Shown here: in pieces, positions 38,159-51,327 of the stretch
How positions within the stretch are numbered: the first letter of the stretch is position 1
How the letters are laid out: each line of letters opens with the position of its first letter
DNA from: Cunninghamella blakesleeana
Taxonomy: Eukaryota > Mucoromycota > Mucoromycetes > Mucorales > Cunninghamellaceae
Length of the DNA: 64,000 nucleotides
NCBI GenBank assembly: GCA_017871115.1
Contig: JAFCIZ010000006.1
Coordinates: 2,852,001 to 2,916,000, forward strand
Direction of reading: 5' to 3'
The notes under the pieces: generated by a model
Databases searched by the model: none
What the model was told of the DNA's origin: nothing
Seen by the model: only the letters and a program-made list of their open reading frames with translations
Made by a program: the position numbers and the translations under genes

Positions 38159-38888
38159 TTAATATACCTTTTTTTTATTTTTTTATTTTTAATATTATTA
38201 ATTGATTCATTATTACTATTATTATCTTATAAATATATATGTTGTTTTTTATTATACTTTATTTTATATATCCAAATAGTTTATTTTATATATATATATC
38301 CATTTATTTACTATTTTTTTTTTTTTATTCTTATTACTACTATATTTTTTATTATTATTCTTTTATATTTATATATATTATTGTCTTTATTTTATCATTA
38401 AAAAAAATTATCCATTCCCACCGTTTTGTGTGTTGGAAAATATCCCCCCTTCAAAAAAATATATATGGTAGCCTTTTTTTCTGTATATAGTTCCTGGAAA
38501 AAAAATTTTTTTTTCTCCTTAAAAAAAATCATAACAAATCCAAATATGAAATAAAAGGCGTAACTTTTCTTTTCTCACTAAAATCTAATATATAAACTTT
38601 ATTTTATTTTTATTATTTTTATTTTATTTTATTATACACACAAATACAAAAAAAAGAAAACATAAAATAAAATAAAAAGGCTAATTTTTAAAAAAATTAT
38701 CATCCGAGTATTGCATAAAAACAATCATCAACATGCATCTATAATAATAATAGTAATAATAGTAATTTTTCTTTTTTAAAAAAATGGTGTAAAATACGTA
38801 CAAGATATATGTATGTATATATGTATATATGTGAATATATATATATAAATAAAATCTATAAAAAGAGTATATTGATAATAAAAGGAAA
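38159..38888. other. Convergent 3' intergenic region, no gene seen
   Basis: This 730-bp AT-rich spacer separates the convergent forkhead and Tim50 genes. It has poly-T blocks on the left and poly-A blocks on the right. No coding signal is seen. Confidence 0.6.
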
Positions 38889-40632
38889 TTATTGTTGTTG
38901 ATTAGGTTGTTGTTGTTCAGGTTGTTGAGGGATTTCTTGACCAGGTGGCATTAATGGTTTTCCCTAAATGGTTATATATGAAAAAAAAAAAAATTAGATT
39001 ATAATCATCACCAAACTTTTTTTTTTCTTTTTTTTTTTGCATAGTTTTTTATTTTTATTTTTTATCTTACTGAGGAAACTTGGGCCATTAATTCCCACAC
39101 AGTCATTTTCATTTCCTTCATTTTTTCTTTTTGTAATTCCATTTCTTTCATCATTTGATCTTGTTGATATTTCATATTTTCTTGTTCTTGAGCAAAAGTT
39201 TCTCTTAAATGATTTCTCATTTGTTCTAAATAAGTAGGAGGAGGACCTTGTTCACCACCAGCTCCACCTTGTCCTTGACTACCACGAAGTAAAGCACCTA
39301 AATTACGACCACTATGCTTATTACCTTTTTGTTGTTCATACCATTGTTGTTGATGTTGTTCTATCATATTTTTTTCATAGCGAGCCCATGTTTTAGGAAT
39401 ATCATTTTCAGCACCAAATTGTTTTAAAACAGGACGAAGATCGGGTGGATTATTAATAGCTACAGCTTCCAAGAACGGAATATAGTCTAATAATCCATGG
39501 TCTTTAGGATCTCCTTTCCATGGTTTCAAAGCAATTCCATTTTCAGGTTGTAAAGAAAAGGCGTCAGGGTTGGAATCCATAATAATCACTTTACTTAAAT
39601 CGCGATTCAAATGAGATAAATCTTTAAGGTATTTTCCATCAACATATCTTGTACCATCTCTATAAAGTCGATACAATGAGTATTGATAAGGATCTAACTT
39701 TTCAATAATAGGCATAGCATTCTATATATCAAATTAATATAAAATAAAAAAAGGAAATATGAACGATCAGTATTTTTTTTTTAAAAATAATAATAATAAT
39801 AATAATAATCTTACCATAGCAGGTTGAGAAGTGAAAATAACGATTTCATAAAATTGTGACATATAGGCCAAGAAATAATCGACACCAGGTCTTTTTGCAT
39901 GTCTCCATCCATGTTCTTTCTATTATTATTATAAAGTAAAAAAATAAATAAATAAAAGTAATATATATATATATCTCTTTGACAATTAAAACTTACACTC
40001 CAATGAGAATAAACAAGTGTTTCATCCAAATTAATAACAAGTGTATAGGGTCTTTGGTAAGGTTGAGGTAAAGGATCGGGTAGAAGTTTATCCCACATAG
40101 GTTGGTGCATTTCTTGACGGAATTCATTATATCTATCAACAGCACGGTGATAGGAAGCAGAAAATATATTTTCAGAAGCATACTATAAATTTACATATAT
40201 ATATAACTATTAGTATTTTTCCTACATTATATTACATAAATATTTCCTATTCCTATTATTATTATTATTGTTATTATTTCTCCTTTCAATACTATTATCA
40301 TTATTCAATACATATGTGTATATTATTACCTTATCTTCTCTACCATCATCGAAAGGTCTACCATAATAAAGTAATCCACCAACAAGAGAACCAGTGATCA
40401 CACCGGCAGTAGCAGCAATGATTTTCCTTTGTTTACTTTTATCTTCAGGTGCTTTGGCGGGTTTTTTACTTCCTTTAGGTAAAGTTGCTCTAAATTGACT
40501 GCTAGCTCCACCGGTTTTTTGATCCAAAGCTCGCTGTGCTAAATTATGTGCAGTGTTAGCGGATTTTTCAGTAGAATAATAAGCCCGTTTAGTATTATTC
40601 CTTAATAAAGTGGTTACTGTATTTCGAAGCAT
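38889..40632 (-). CDS. TIM50: Tim50, mitochondrial TIM23 presequence receptor subunit
   Basis: Tim50 sits in the mitochondrial inner membrane and hands presequence proteins from TOM to TIM23. Exons in transcript order: 40330-40632, 39997-40182, 39815-39919, 39071-39721, 38889-38963. They total 1320 nt, giving 439 aa. The N-terminus is a basic, Arg/Thr-rich presequence ([20 protein letters not shown]). A single membrane span follows ([20 protein letters not shown], about 70-90). The FCP1/HAD-type domain begins [17 protein letters not shown] (about 147-163) and continues [20 protein letters not shown]. The first catalytic Asp of DxDxT is Asn here (about residue 152), in keeping with Tim50 being a non-catalytic member of the fold. 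A charged Met/Gln/Glu coiled coil and a Gln/Pro tail close the chain. It is divergent from FKS across 2.9 kb. Confidence 0.93.
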
Positions 40633-42970
40633 TATTTTTTTTATATATACAAAGTTTTAAAAAAAAAAAGTTGAAGAGAGAGAGAAACGGAAAAAAAAAA
40701 ACTCCACCTTTTTTTTTAGGCTAGCTGATTTCCAAAATAAAAATGAAGGGTGGTGCAAGTGGCGGCTTTCACCACAGTCACCGAATATAATTTTTCCGTT
40801 TAAATTTGAACAATTACAAAAATTTTGTTTTTTTTTTATATAAGTTGATATATTTTTTTACTCCATATTTTTATATATTTATTCTATTCATATTTAAACA
40901 TAAATTTTTATTAATTAAATAAATGTTAATAGAGTATTAATAAAAAAAATTGGTATTTGTTAAAAAAAACCCCAATTTGTTCAAATTTAAGTGGAAAAGC
41001 ATATATTCCTTTTTTGGAATGTATTCTAATACATTACTTTTTGTCATTTTTATGTATGTTAATATACATAATAAAATAATACAATTATGTGTTTAATTTA
41101 TTTAATATATATGTAAAATAAATCTTTAATTATAATAATTAAGCAATGTCATTTTGCTTCCTTGTTATTATTATCACTATTCAAAAAAAAAGTTTACATG
41201 TAAGAATAAACTTCCATATTTTTTTTTTCATTTAATAATATTGAAACTTAACATTCCAAAAATTTGTGAATATTTGATTTGATATTACCCTGTAAAAGTT
41301 GGTCCACTTATAGAAAATAATCATTTTATTCAAATGTTAAATTATCAGGGAAATTGTTCCATTATATGAAAATTAAATAAGTTTTTAACTTGCATTTGTT
41401 GCTTTTTAAATAAATTAATACATATCCAAGATTATCTCATTAAATCAGGCCAGTATATAAAAGTGATTATGGAATTTGACTGTTAAAATATCTAATCAAC
41501 TGATTTAATTTTACTGGATATAATTCTTTAGACAAATAAGCGAATCTCCATGCTCATAAGAAGGTTAGCCTACATATAGATTATAATTATGTTACTGTTA
41601 AAATTTCATATCGGTGGACTTATTATTTACGAATGTAAATAAATACATATACGTATTGGATAATTTGAAGCATTTTAAACAGCAATTATTTTTAAAAATG
41701 AGTGTATTTTTTTTTTTTTGCGCTCAACACCTTTAATGGACACTGCTAGCTATAGTTGATATTATCATTATATTGAAAACACTGTACTATAATAAGTTTT
41801 TATTAAACAAACTAATAAACTAATATGAAAGCCTAATATTTTTTTCGTAACCCAGAGAAGTTACAAATGAGCTATTTAATAAAATAAAAATTTATGCAAA
41901 TAAAAAATTAAAACACAGCATTGACAGACATATGAAAATTTTCGTATTTATTTGTTTGTAGAATAAATTATTCACTATCTATTTATGATCTATCTATATA
42001 TATATCGAGATTTGCCTATTTATGTTTTTATTATTATTTGGATCTGCCGACTATCGAAGGATATTTTAGGTAGAAAGCTTCTCAGAATATTTTGGAAAAT
42101 TTATATAACTTTATCAGGAACAGAAGAAAAAAAAAAGGACACGTAAATTACGATTGAAAGCTGTCTTATGTCCGAATTTTTTAATATTGTCCATGAGTAT
42201 TCCTCATTTATTCGACAGAATTAAATAAATCATCAGGCTTTTTTATTATTATTATTATTATTTTTTTAAAAAAAATAAAAAAAATAAATATTTTTAAGAA
42301 AATGGTTGAAGTATATTTTTTTAGCAAAAAAGTAAAGAAGTAATTGTTCATGTTATTAAAATGAATAAAGTCTAATAATTTTTTTTTTTAAAAAATTACT
42401 ACACTCATTTTATTATCATATGTTAAAAAAATAAAAGTAAATTTGAATGGTTATTTTTTGGTTTATTAGTTACAGATAGAGGGGGTCAAGTAATAATAAT
42501 AAATTAGAGAGAGTTATTTGTTCAAATGCCAAATAAACAAGGAAATTCATTTTATTAATAATATTTTTAACAATATAATTATATAAACTCTCGATTACAT
42601 CTAATAGAAAACGATCATATATTCTTTTAGTTATATAAAATAAATGGAGAATAAAGATATATATAATTTAATTTAATATGAGATGTAATTTATTTATTTT
42701 TTATTTTTTTATTTTAAAATGTAAAAAAATGAAAACTGTCTTATTGTGAGTACATAACTGAAGAAATTCAATGAAAATTGTAATATAATGATCATTGAGT
42801 TATTTTTTTTAACGTAAAAAAAACATTTTATTGCGTCGGCTTTTTTTTTTATTTATATATTATTATTATTTTTTACCAATGACATTCTTAGCGTTTATCA
42901 CATAATAAAAAAAAGTTTGTTTTTCAAAAAGATTAATTATTTCTTATATATTCCTTAGATAACGATACAT

Positions 42971-43028
<58 letters not shown>

Positions 43029-43570
43029 GTGGTTATGTAGTAAATAAAAATAATCATATATAATATGTAAAATAATTTTTATTTGTTTTAATGCTTTTAA
43101 ATACAACTATGAATTATAGTTTTTTATTCTTTTTCCCGGTTTGTTTATTATCTTTAACGTCGTTTTTATTTTCTTTGGTTATTTCGTTTTCTTTTTTTCA
43201 TATTCTTCTTTCTTTTTTTTATTATTATTTTCGTTTATACAATTTCTAAAGAAAAGATATTATTTACTTTTCTTTTCATTCTGTAAAAAAAAAAAAATAC
43301 TATATAATTAAATCCGTGGGGTTATTTTAATATAACCTTCATTACAGAAAGCTCTTCTTTTGGATATCTTTTTATATAAAAAAAAGAGGAAAATATAAGG
43401 ATAGGAAAAAAAAAAGAAGTTTATACTTTAATTTTTTTTTATATTCGATCTATTTTTCATTCTTTCTTTCTTTTTCTTTTATATTTTTATAAACATATTT
43501 ATATATACATCTTATAATACATAATACATATAATATCTTTTTTTTTTCTTTCATTTTTTTATAATTCATC
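40633..43570. other. 2.9-kb region between divergent TIM50 and FKS genes
   Basis: No gene is recognised. A locally GC-rich patch at about 40746-40786 lies just upstream of TIM50 and may be its promoter core. A long (TA)n tract sits at 42974-43018. CT-rich tracts at about 43120-43250 and 43430-43560 mark the FKS promoter. Decayed transposon sequence may be present in 41000-42300 but I could not identify it. Confidence 0.55.
42974..43018. repeat. (TA)n microsatellite
   Basis: About 45 bp of uninterrupted TA dinucleotide, 550 bp upstream of the FKS start codon. Confidence 0.9.
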
Positions 43571-46500
43571 ATGTCTGACCACCCTTCAGACAAAAATAAT
43601 TTACCAACAAAACAAAATAATGATAATCAATCAACTTTGAACGAAAATCAACTTATATCCGAACATACTTCAGAAACTCAATACCATTATCAAGATAGCC
43701 ATACCACTTCTCTAGGTGTTATGAATTATCAAACAAAAGATATAAAATCATCTACAGGAAATATTCCAGAAATACAGGCTTATTACGATGAGTAAGTTCA
43801 TATAATAGTAGATAAATCATAGATAAATCATAAAACTGATTTTATATATATTATTTTATAGAAAAAATAGCATGAATGAAAATCCATCAGAAATTAAAAA
43901 TGTTATTCAACCTCCGATTTCAAAATATGAAGGTAAAAAAATAAGTCTTTTTTTTCTCCTTCACTTTTTCCTCTCTCAGTTTTTTTTAAACTTGTTAAAA
44001 TTAAAATATATTTTTTCTTCCTATACCTCTTTTTATTTATTTATTTTATTTTATTTTAAACAAATAATATACAGATAAAAAGCCAAATGGAACACGTGAA
44101 AATAAACCAACCACCATAGAAAATGAATTTAGTGATGATAAATCTAGTCCTTTAATATATTCACCTCCTACTCAACCACAGTCTATAACCAATACAGAAC
44201 GTCAAGTATACCTTCCTCATACTGAAGACGATGAAGGAAATATAAACCCATTTGCAGCCTTGATTGATTCAGAGGATGATCGTTATATGCGTTATGCCAC
44301 TTCGGCTGAATCCATGTTAGCGGCTATTCAAAGTCAGAAATACACAAGCAAGTTACATAGTCATAGTGAAAGTAGAGTATCTATAGATCAACTTCACCAA
44401 CACAATGATAACAATAACCATAATAGTAACATATCAAATGGCTCTGGTCTTTTTAAACATAGTTTACGTGGCTATGGTGATAATATACAATATCCTTCGT
44501 GGGGTGGTCCTGACCTTCCTATTAATTCTGAAGAAATATTATCAATTATGCAACTGTTGGCTAAAAAATTCGGGTTTCAAAAAGATAGTGTTTTAAATAT
44601 ATTTGATCATTTAATGACTATGTTGGATTCCAGATCTTCTCGTTTAAAACCTCAAGTAGCATTGGATTCCTTACACGCCGACTATATTGGTGGTGATAAT
44701 GCTAATTATCGTAAATGGTATTTCGCAGCTAAAATTGATTGTTTAGATCGCGATCCTGATATCATTCAATTAGAAAAAGAAGAATCCAATAATGACGAAA
44801 TAGCTTGGTTAAAGGCAGCTGAAGAACGATGGTTACAAGTGATGCGTGGATTGTCGAATGAAGAAAAAATCCGTGATTTAGCTCTTTATTTACTACTTTG
44901 GGGGGAAGCAGCTGCTGTACGTTATACTCCAGAAGCCCTTTGTTTTATTTATAAAAATGCTCGTGATTATGATAAACACACAGATGACCAAGATCAAACT
45001 CATGCTCATGTAAAAGAAGGTGATTACTTGGATAATATTGTGACTCCTCTTTATCGCTATTTTCGTGAACAAACGTATGATAAAATCAATGACCGATATG
45101 TGAAACGTGAAAAGGATCATGATAAAATTATTGGGTATGATGATGTCAATCAATTCTTTTGGAGCGCTTCTTGCTTTGATAAGATTACCATGGCAGATGA
45201 CAAAAAACAAACTTTGGCAGGAATGGAACCCCACGCAAGATATCACGCCTTATATAATGTCAACTGGAAAAAGGTGTTCTCAAAGACTTATAAAGAAAAA
45301 CGTTCTTGGATGCATGCTTCTATTAATTTTACTCGCGTTTGGATCATTCATATCGTTTCCTTCTGGTATTATGTTAGTGCTAATGCTCCTACTCTTTATT
45401 TAGATCCTGATCCGGAAATTGCTTATGGTGAAACAGCTGTTCAATTATCTATTGTGGCTCTTGGTGGTGTAATTGCTGTTCTTTTGATGTTAATTGGTTC
45501 CATGGCTGAATTATCTTATTTACCTATGACATGGGTAAATACTAAAATTATAACAAGACGAATTGGTTTATTATTTTTATTGTTGATCATTAATGGAGGA
45601 CCTACTGTCTATTGTGTTTTTATTGATCGTACAAGCTTTATTTCTAAATTGGTAGCCATTATACAATTATTAATCAGTATCGGTACAACCCTCTTTTTGG
45701 TCTTTACACCTTCTGCATTATTGTTTGTTCGTAAAAACGCTAATTATCGTGATACACTTGCTTATCGATTATTTACAGCTAATTTCCCACCTTTGAAACC
45801 TATTGATCGGGTCATGTCCATTTGTCTTTGGTTTTGTGTCTTTGCTTGTAAATTATTAGAATCTTATTTCTTCTTGGCTTTATCGTTTAAAGATCCTCTT
45901 AAGGTTATGTCTCGTATGCAAATTGAAAATTGTAATGATGCCATATTGGGTGTGATGCTATGTGAATACATGCCTTCCATTACCATTGTTCTTATGTTTT
46001 TAATGGATTTAGTACTTTATTTTTTGGATACTTATTTATGGTACATTATCTGGAATACCGTATTCTCTGTAGCTCGTTCTTTCTACCTTGGTATCTCTAT
46101 TTGGTCCCCTTGGAGAAATATTTTTTCAAGACTTCCTAAACGTATATTTGTGAAATTATTGGCCACTACTGATATTCAAATTAAATATAAACCTAAAGTA
46201 TTGTGTTCACAAATTTGGAATGCTATTGTTATTACTATGTATCGTGAGCATTTAATTACTGCTGACCATGTTCAAAGAATGTTATATCAACAAGTAAGTA
46301 GAAATATATATATATGTACATTGTTGTTTTTTATTTTGATAATTAACTTTATATATTTTACTATTATTATTCTTTATTATTATAGGAAATTAATTCAATG
46401 GATGGACGTAAAACATTAAAACCACCAACATTTTTTGTTTCACAAGAAGATACTGCATTCAAAACAGAATACTTCCCTCAAAATAGTGAAGCTGAACGTC

Positions 46501-49500
46501 GTATCCATTTCTTTGCTCAAAGTTTAACTACACCCATGCCTCCACCTAGACCTATGGAATGTATGCCTTCATTTACTGTTTTAACTGTAAGTAAAAATAA
46601 ATATTGTCATCGAATATAAATATGAATATACACTTGATATTAATTTCTTTTTATTAATTATATTTTATTATAATTATTCTTTATTTAGCCTCATTATGGT
46701 GAAAAGATTCTTTTAACCTTACGTGAAATTATTCGAGAAGATGATCAAAATTCTCGAGTAACTTTATTGGAATATCTCAAACAACTTCATCCAGCAGAAT
46801 GGGAAAATTTTGTCAAAGATACTAAAATCTTAGCAGATGAAGACTTAAGTGAAGATGTGAATAAAAGCTCAGCAGCATTCTCTGACATGACTGAAAAGGA
46901 TTCGGAAAAAACCAAATTTGATGATCTTCCTTATTATTGCATTGGATTTAAATCTTCTAAACCTGAATATACGCTAAGAACACGTATTTGGGCATCTCTT
47001 CGTGCTCAAACTCTTTACCGTACCGTCAGTGGATTTATGAATTACCGCAAGGCTATTAAACTTTTATTCAGAGTGGAAAATCCTGATACATTACACAGCT
47101 ACCAAAGCAAGGAAAATGAACAATTTGAAAAAGATCTTGATAGACTAGCCAATCGTAAATTTAAATTTTTAATTGCCATGCAACGATATGCCAAATTTAA
47201 TTCCTCTGAAGCTGAAGATGCTGAATTTTTGTTTACCGCTTATCCTGATCTTCAAGTTGCCTATGTAGATGAAGTACCTAATGAAGAAGATCCTGAAGGG
47301 GAACCTATTTTTTATTCAGCATTGATTGATGGTCATTGTGAAAAGAATGAAGATGGTAAACGTATTCCAAAATATCGTATTCGTGTTCCCGGTAATCCTA
47401 TTTTAGGTGACGGTAAATCTGACAATCAAAACCATGCCTTGATATTCTATCGTGGTGAATTCCTTCAATTAGTAGACGCCAATCAAGATAATTATTTAGA
47501 AGAATGTCTTAAGATTCGTAATGTACTTGGTGAATTTGAAAATTTAGAACCTACAGACATATCTCCTTATTCTCCTAATTATAAAAACAAACAAACATCT
47601 CAAGTAGCTATCGTTGGTGCTAGAGAATACATTTTTAGTGAGAATATTGGTGTTTTGGGTGATGTCGCTGCTGGTAAAGAACAAACCTTTGGTACATTGA
47701 CACAAAGAATTATGGCTAAAATTGGTGGTAAATTACATTATGGGCATCCTGATTTCTTAAATGCTATTTTTATGACAACGCGTGGTGGTGTAAGTAAGGC
47801 CCAAAAGGGATTACATTTGAACGAAGATATTTATGCTGGTATGAATGCATTTACTCGTGGTGGAAGAATCAAACATACTGAATACTTCCAATGTGGTAAA
47901 GGAAGAGATCTTGGGTTTGGTTCCATTCTTAATTTTACCACAAAAATTGGTACTGGTATGGGTGAACAAATGTTATCAAGAGAATATTATTATATTGGTA
48001 CACAATTGCCTTTGGATAGATTTTTAACCTTCTACTATGCTCATCCTGGTTTCCATATCAATAATATTTTTATTATGTTATCTGTACAAATGTTTATGTA
48101 TGCATTATTATTTATTGGTGCTATGGGGTCAACTTTACTTATTTGCGAATACAATGCTGATGCACCTGAAGATGCTCCTTTGACACCTGCTGGATGTTAT
48201 AATTTGGTACCTATCTTTGAATGGGTGAAACGTTGTATTTTATCTATTTTTGTAGTGTTTTTTGTTGCCTTCATGCCTCTCTTTTTACAAGAATTAACAG
48301 AACGTGGATTTTGGAGAAGTTTAACTCGTTTAGGACGCCATTTTATTTCTTTATCACCTTTATTCGAAATCTTTGTCACCCAAATTTATACAAATTCCAT
48401 TTTAGAAAATTTAATCTTTGGTGGTGCTCAATATATTGGTACAGGTCGTGGTTTTGCTACTTCTAGAATTCCTTTTGCTGTTTTATATTCACGGTTTGCC
48501 AACTCATGTATTTATTCTGGTGCTTCAAACTTAGTGATCATGTTATTTGCTTCTTTAGCTATTTGGATTCCTCATTTAATTTACTTTTGGTTTACCGTCA
48601 TTGCACTTATTATTTCACCTTTTGTGTTTAACCCTAATCAATTTGCTCTAGTCGATTTCTTGGTAGATTACCGTGAATTCATGAGATGGTTATCACGCGG
48701 AAATTCTAAAACACATAAAAGTTCATGGATCAATTATAGACGATTATCTCGTACAAGAATAACAGGTATTAAACGTAGAGTTCAATCTTCTGAAGTAGCC
48801 ACCATAGGAGATATTCCACGTGCACAACTAGGATCCATCTTTTTCGCAGAAATTATTCAACCGCTAATTGTTGCTGTTATCACTATTTTGCCTTATGTAT
48901 TTGTGAAAAGTTTTGATTCTGAAGATTCAGCCTTACCTAGTACTGGTCCAAGTGGTTTAATCCGTATTGGTGTCCTTGCTTTAGCTCCTATTTTATTAAA
49001 TGCTGGTGCATTAGCCGTTTTCTTTGGTATCTCTATTACTATTGGTTCCTTCCTTAGTTTGTGTTGTGTTAAATTTGGTTCAATTATAGCTGCTATTGCT
49101 CATGGCTGGGCGGTAATTAATCTTATTCTTATCTTTGAAGGACTTATGTTGTTAGAAAATTGGAAACCTACAACCATTGTTCTTGGTATGGTCTCTATGG
49201 TCGCAATTCAGAGATGTGTATTGAAATTCCTTACTGTAGTATTTTTAACTCGTGAATTTAAACATGATGGTGCTAACCGTGGTTGGTGGACTGGTAAATG
49301 GTATGGTCGTGGGGTAAGTACTATAATTAATTATATGTGTATATATTTAAAAAAAAAATAGTTTGAATATATTTATTAATCTTTATTACTATTATTTTTT
49401 TATTATTCTTTAAACAAAAAATTAGCTTGGATGGCATGGTAAAATAATATAAAATAATAAAAATAAATACATATAGGATATTGTATTAATATACGTATGT

Positions 49501-49906
49501 ATAAATTGTTAAAAATAAAATCTAATTAATGTCTCTTTTTTTGTTTTCTTTTATATATATAGCTATGTCTCAGCCTCTCAGAGAATATCTTTGCAAGATT
49601 GTAGAAATGAGTGAATTTGCAACCGATTTTATTTTAGGACACTTTATATTATTTGCATTATCCATCTTTTGTCTAATTCCATGTATCAATAAGGCTCATT
49701 CATTAATGCTCTTCTGGTTAAGACCTAGTAAACAAATCCGCCCACCTATTTGGACTGCGAGAGAAAGAAGAGCAAGAAAACGTATCTCCATTACTTATGG
49801 TTTATTATTTATTACCATGTTTTTAGCCTTTGTTGGTTTAATTGGTGCACCTCTATTCCTTGGTCCTAGTTTACATTTTATTGATGTTAAATCTTTACCA
49901 ATTTAA
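43571..49906 (+). CDS. FKS1: 1,3-beta-glucan synthase catalytic subunit (FKS family, GT48)
   Basis: This is the plasma-membrane enzyme that polymerises 1,3-beta-glucan from UDP-glucose for the cell wall and is the target of echinocandins. Exons: 43571-43791, 43862-43932, 44075-46293, 46386-46586, 46689-49313, 49426-49438, 49563-49906. They total 5694 nt, giving 1897 aa, the normal family length. The N-terminus is polar and disordered. The FKS1 domain starts near [17 protein letters not shown] and includes [19 protein letters not shown]. The first membrane block follows (about 45330-46130). The large cytosolic synthase domain carries [20 protein letters not shown] and [16 protein letters not shown] second membrane block and [17 protein letters not shown] follow near the end. 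The sixth exon is only 13 nt (CTTGGATGGCATG). Hot-spot 1 reads FLALSFKDP (45871-45897) and hot-spot 2 reads [11 protein letters not shown] (about 48219-48251); both differ from the yeast sequence. The gene symbol is by family. Confidence 0.95.
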
Positions 49907-50470
49907 AGCCTTTACCTCTTTTTTATTTTATTTTTTTAAAAAAACACAAACCTTTTTTATATTATTTTATTTTATACACTTGTTTTATTTCCTATTTTTT
50001 TTAATTTCATTTCATAATATACACTTTTTTATATTCACTTATATATATTTTTATTTTTTTCAAAATAATAATGATAATAATAGCAATTAAAACATTCAAT
50101 GCATTACAAAAAAAGATGATATCTTTTTCTATATAATAAAACATTTATTTGAATATTATATTAATTATATTAGTATTAATAGTTATTGTTGATATGCTTG
50201 CTTGCTTATAATTTTTTTACATGAATTTTTACTTTTTTAATTATTTTTTACTAAATTACTTGCCGTCTAGAATATCTAATCATCATTTTAATTTTAACTT
50301 GGTACTCGGAAAAAATATGTACTGGATCGTTCTTTTTTTTATTATTGCCATATTATTTATTTTAAGTATTAAAAAAGCAATTAAAATTATATATATATTT
50401 ATTAATGTTGAAAGTTATTAATATTAATTTATTTGGAATATATAAATATAATATTCGTCATATGTGTAAA
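49907..50470. other. Convergent 3' region between FKS and the DUF155 gene
   Basis: This AT-rich 564-bp spacer shows no gene. Its right edge depends on which 3' end of the DUF155 gene is used. Confidence 0.55.
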
Positions 50471-51296
50471 CTAAATCTTGATAGATTGTAAAATTTTTAC
50501 TGCAATTTCAAACTATTTAAAATGAAAATAATAACAATAAAGATATTGTTAGCAAGTTAATGTTGTTTTTTAAATATTATATATGTATATATATAATGAT
50601 AATAATATTAATTATTGTAATGCAATAATATCGATAGGAAAAAACAATTTAAAACTTACGCAGGCTACAATGACGGCAATAATGATTAAATAAATAATAA
50701 TAAGGGTTTGATATTCTACACCAAAATTTGTTAAATGATCACGAAGCATAGAAAGTAAATCAGATATGACACGTAATCTATCATTTAAAATTTTTACACG
50801 CTGAGGAATTTCAAGATATTCTATTTACACATTTTTTTTTTAAAAAAAAGAGATGTTACTATTCAGTCAATTCTCGATATTATCCATTTGCCCATACAAA
50901 TTGTATTCGTTCATATTTTATTTTCCAATTATTTTTACCTCTTATTGCGCTGTACATTGGCTGAAGCGCAGGTTCTGACCAAAAAATCTCAGGTGTATCT
51001 AAGGAATAAGATAAATTGTGCATATTAGAGTATATTTTTTTCTCTATCATCTTTTTATTTTCTGTTTATTATTGTTATTTTTATCATTTTATTTATTACC
51101 TAACACATTTGATACAAGATTTACATTCATTCTTAAATTAAATAATTGACCATTGATCTTAGTAATTTCAGTTCTAGTTTTTCCTAAACGACCTGTTTCT
51201 GCCATTTCTTTAGGTAAATGTTTGGTATCCTATTTATATAGATATAAGTATAGATAAAAATATAGATATGCCAAGATGAGCTACTAAATAAAATGT

Positions 51297-51327
<31 letters not shown>

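Noticed and set aside
40900..42300. Possible MITE or transposon in the TIM50-FKS gap
   Set aside because: Short inverted words such as TTGGAATGT/ACATTCCAA exist, but no target-site duplication, matching termini or coding relic could be defined.
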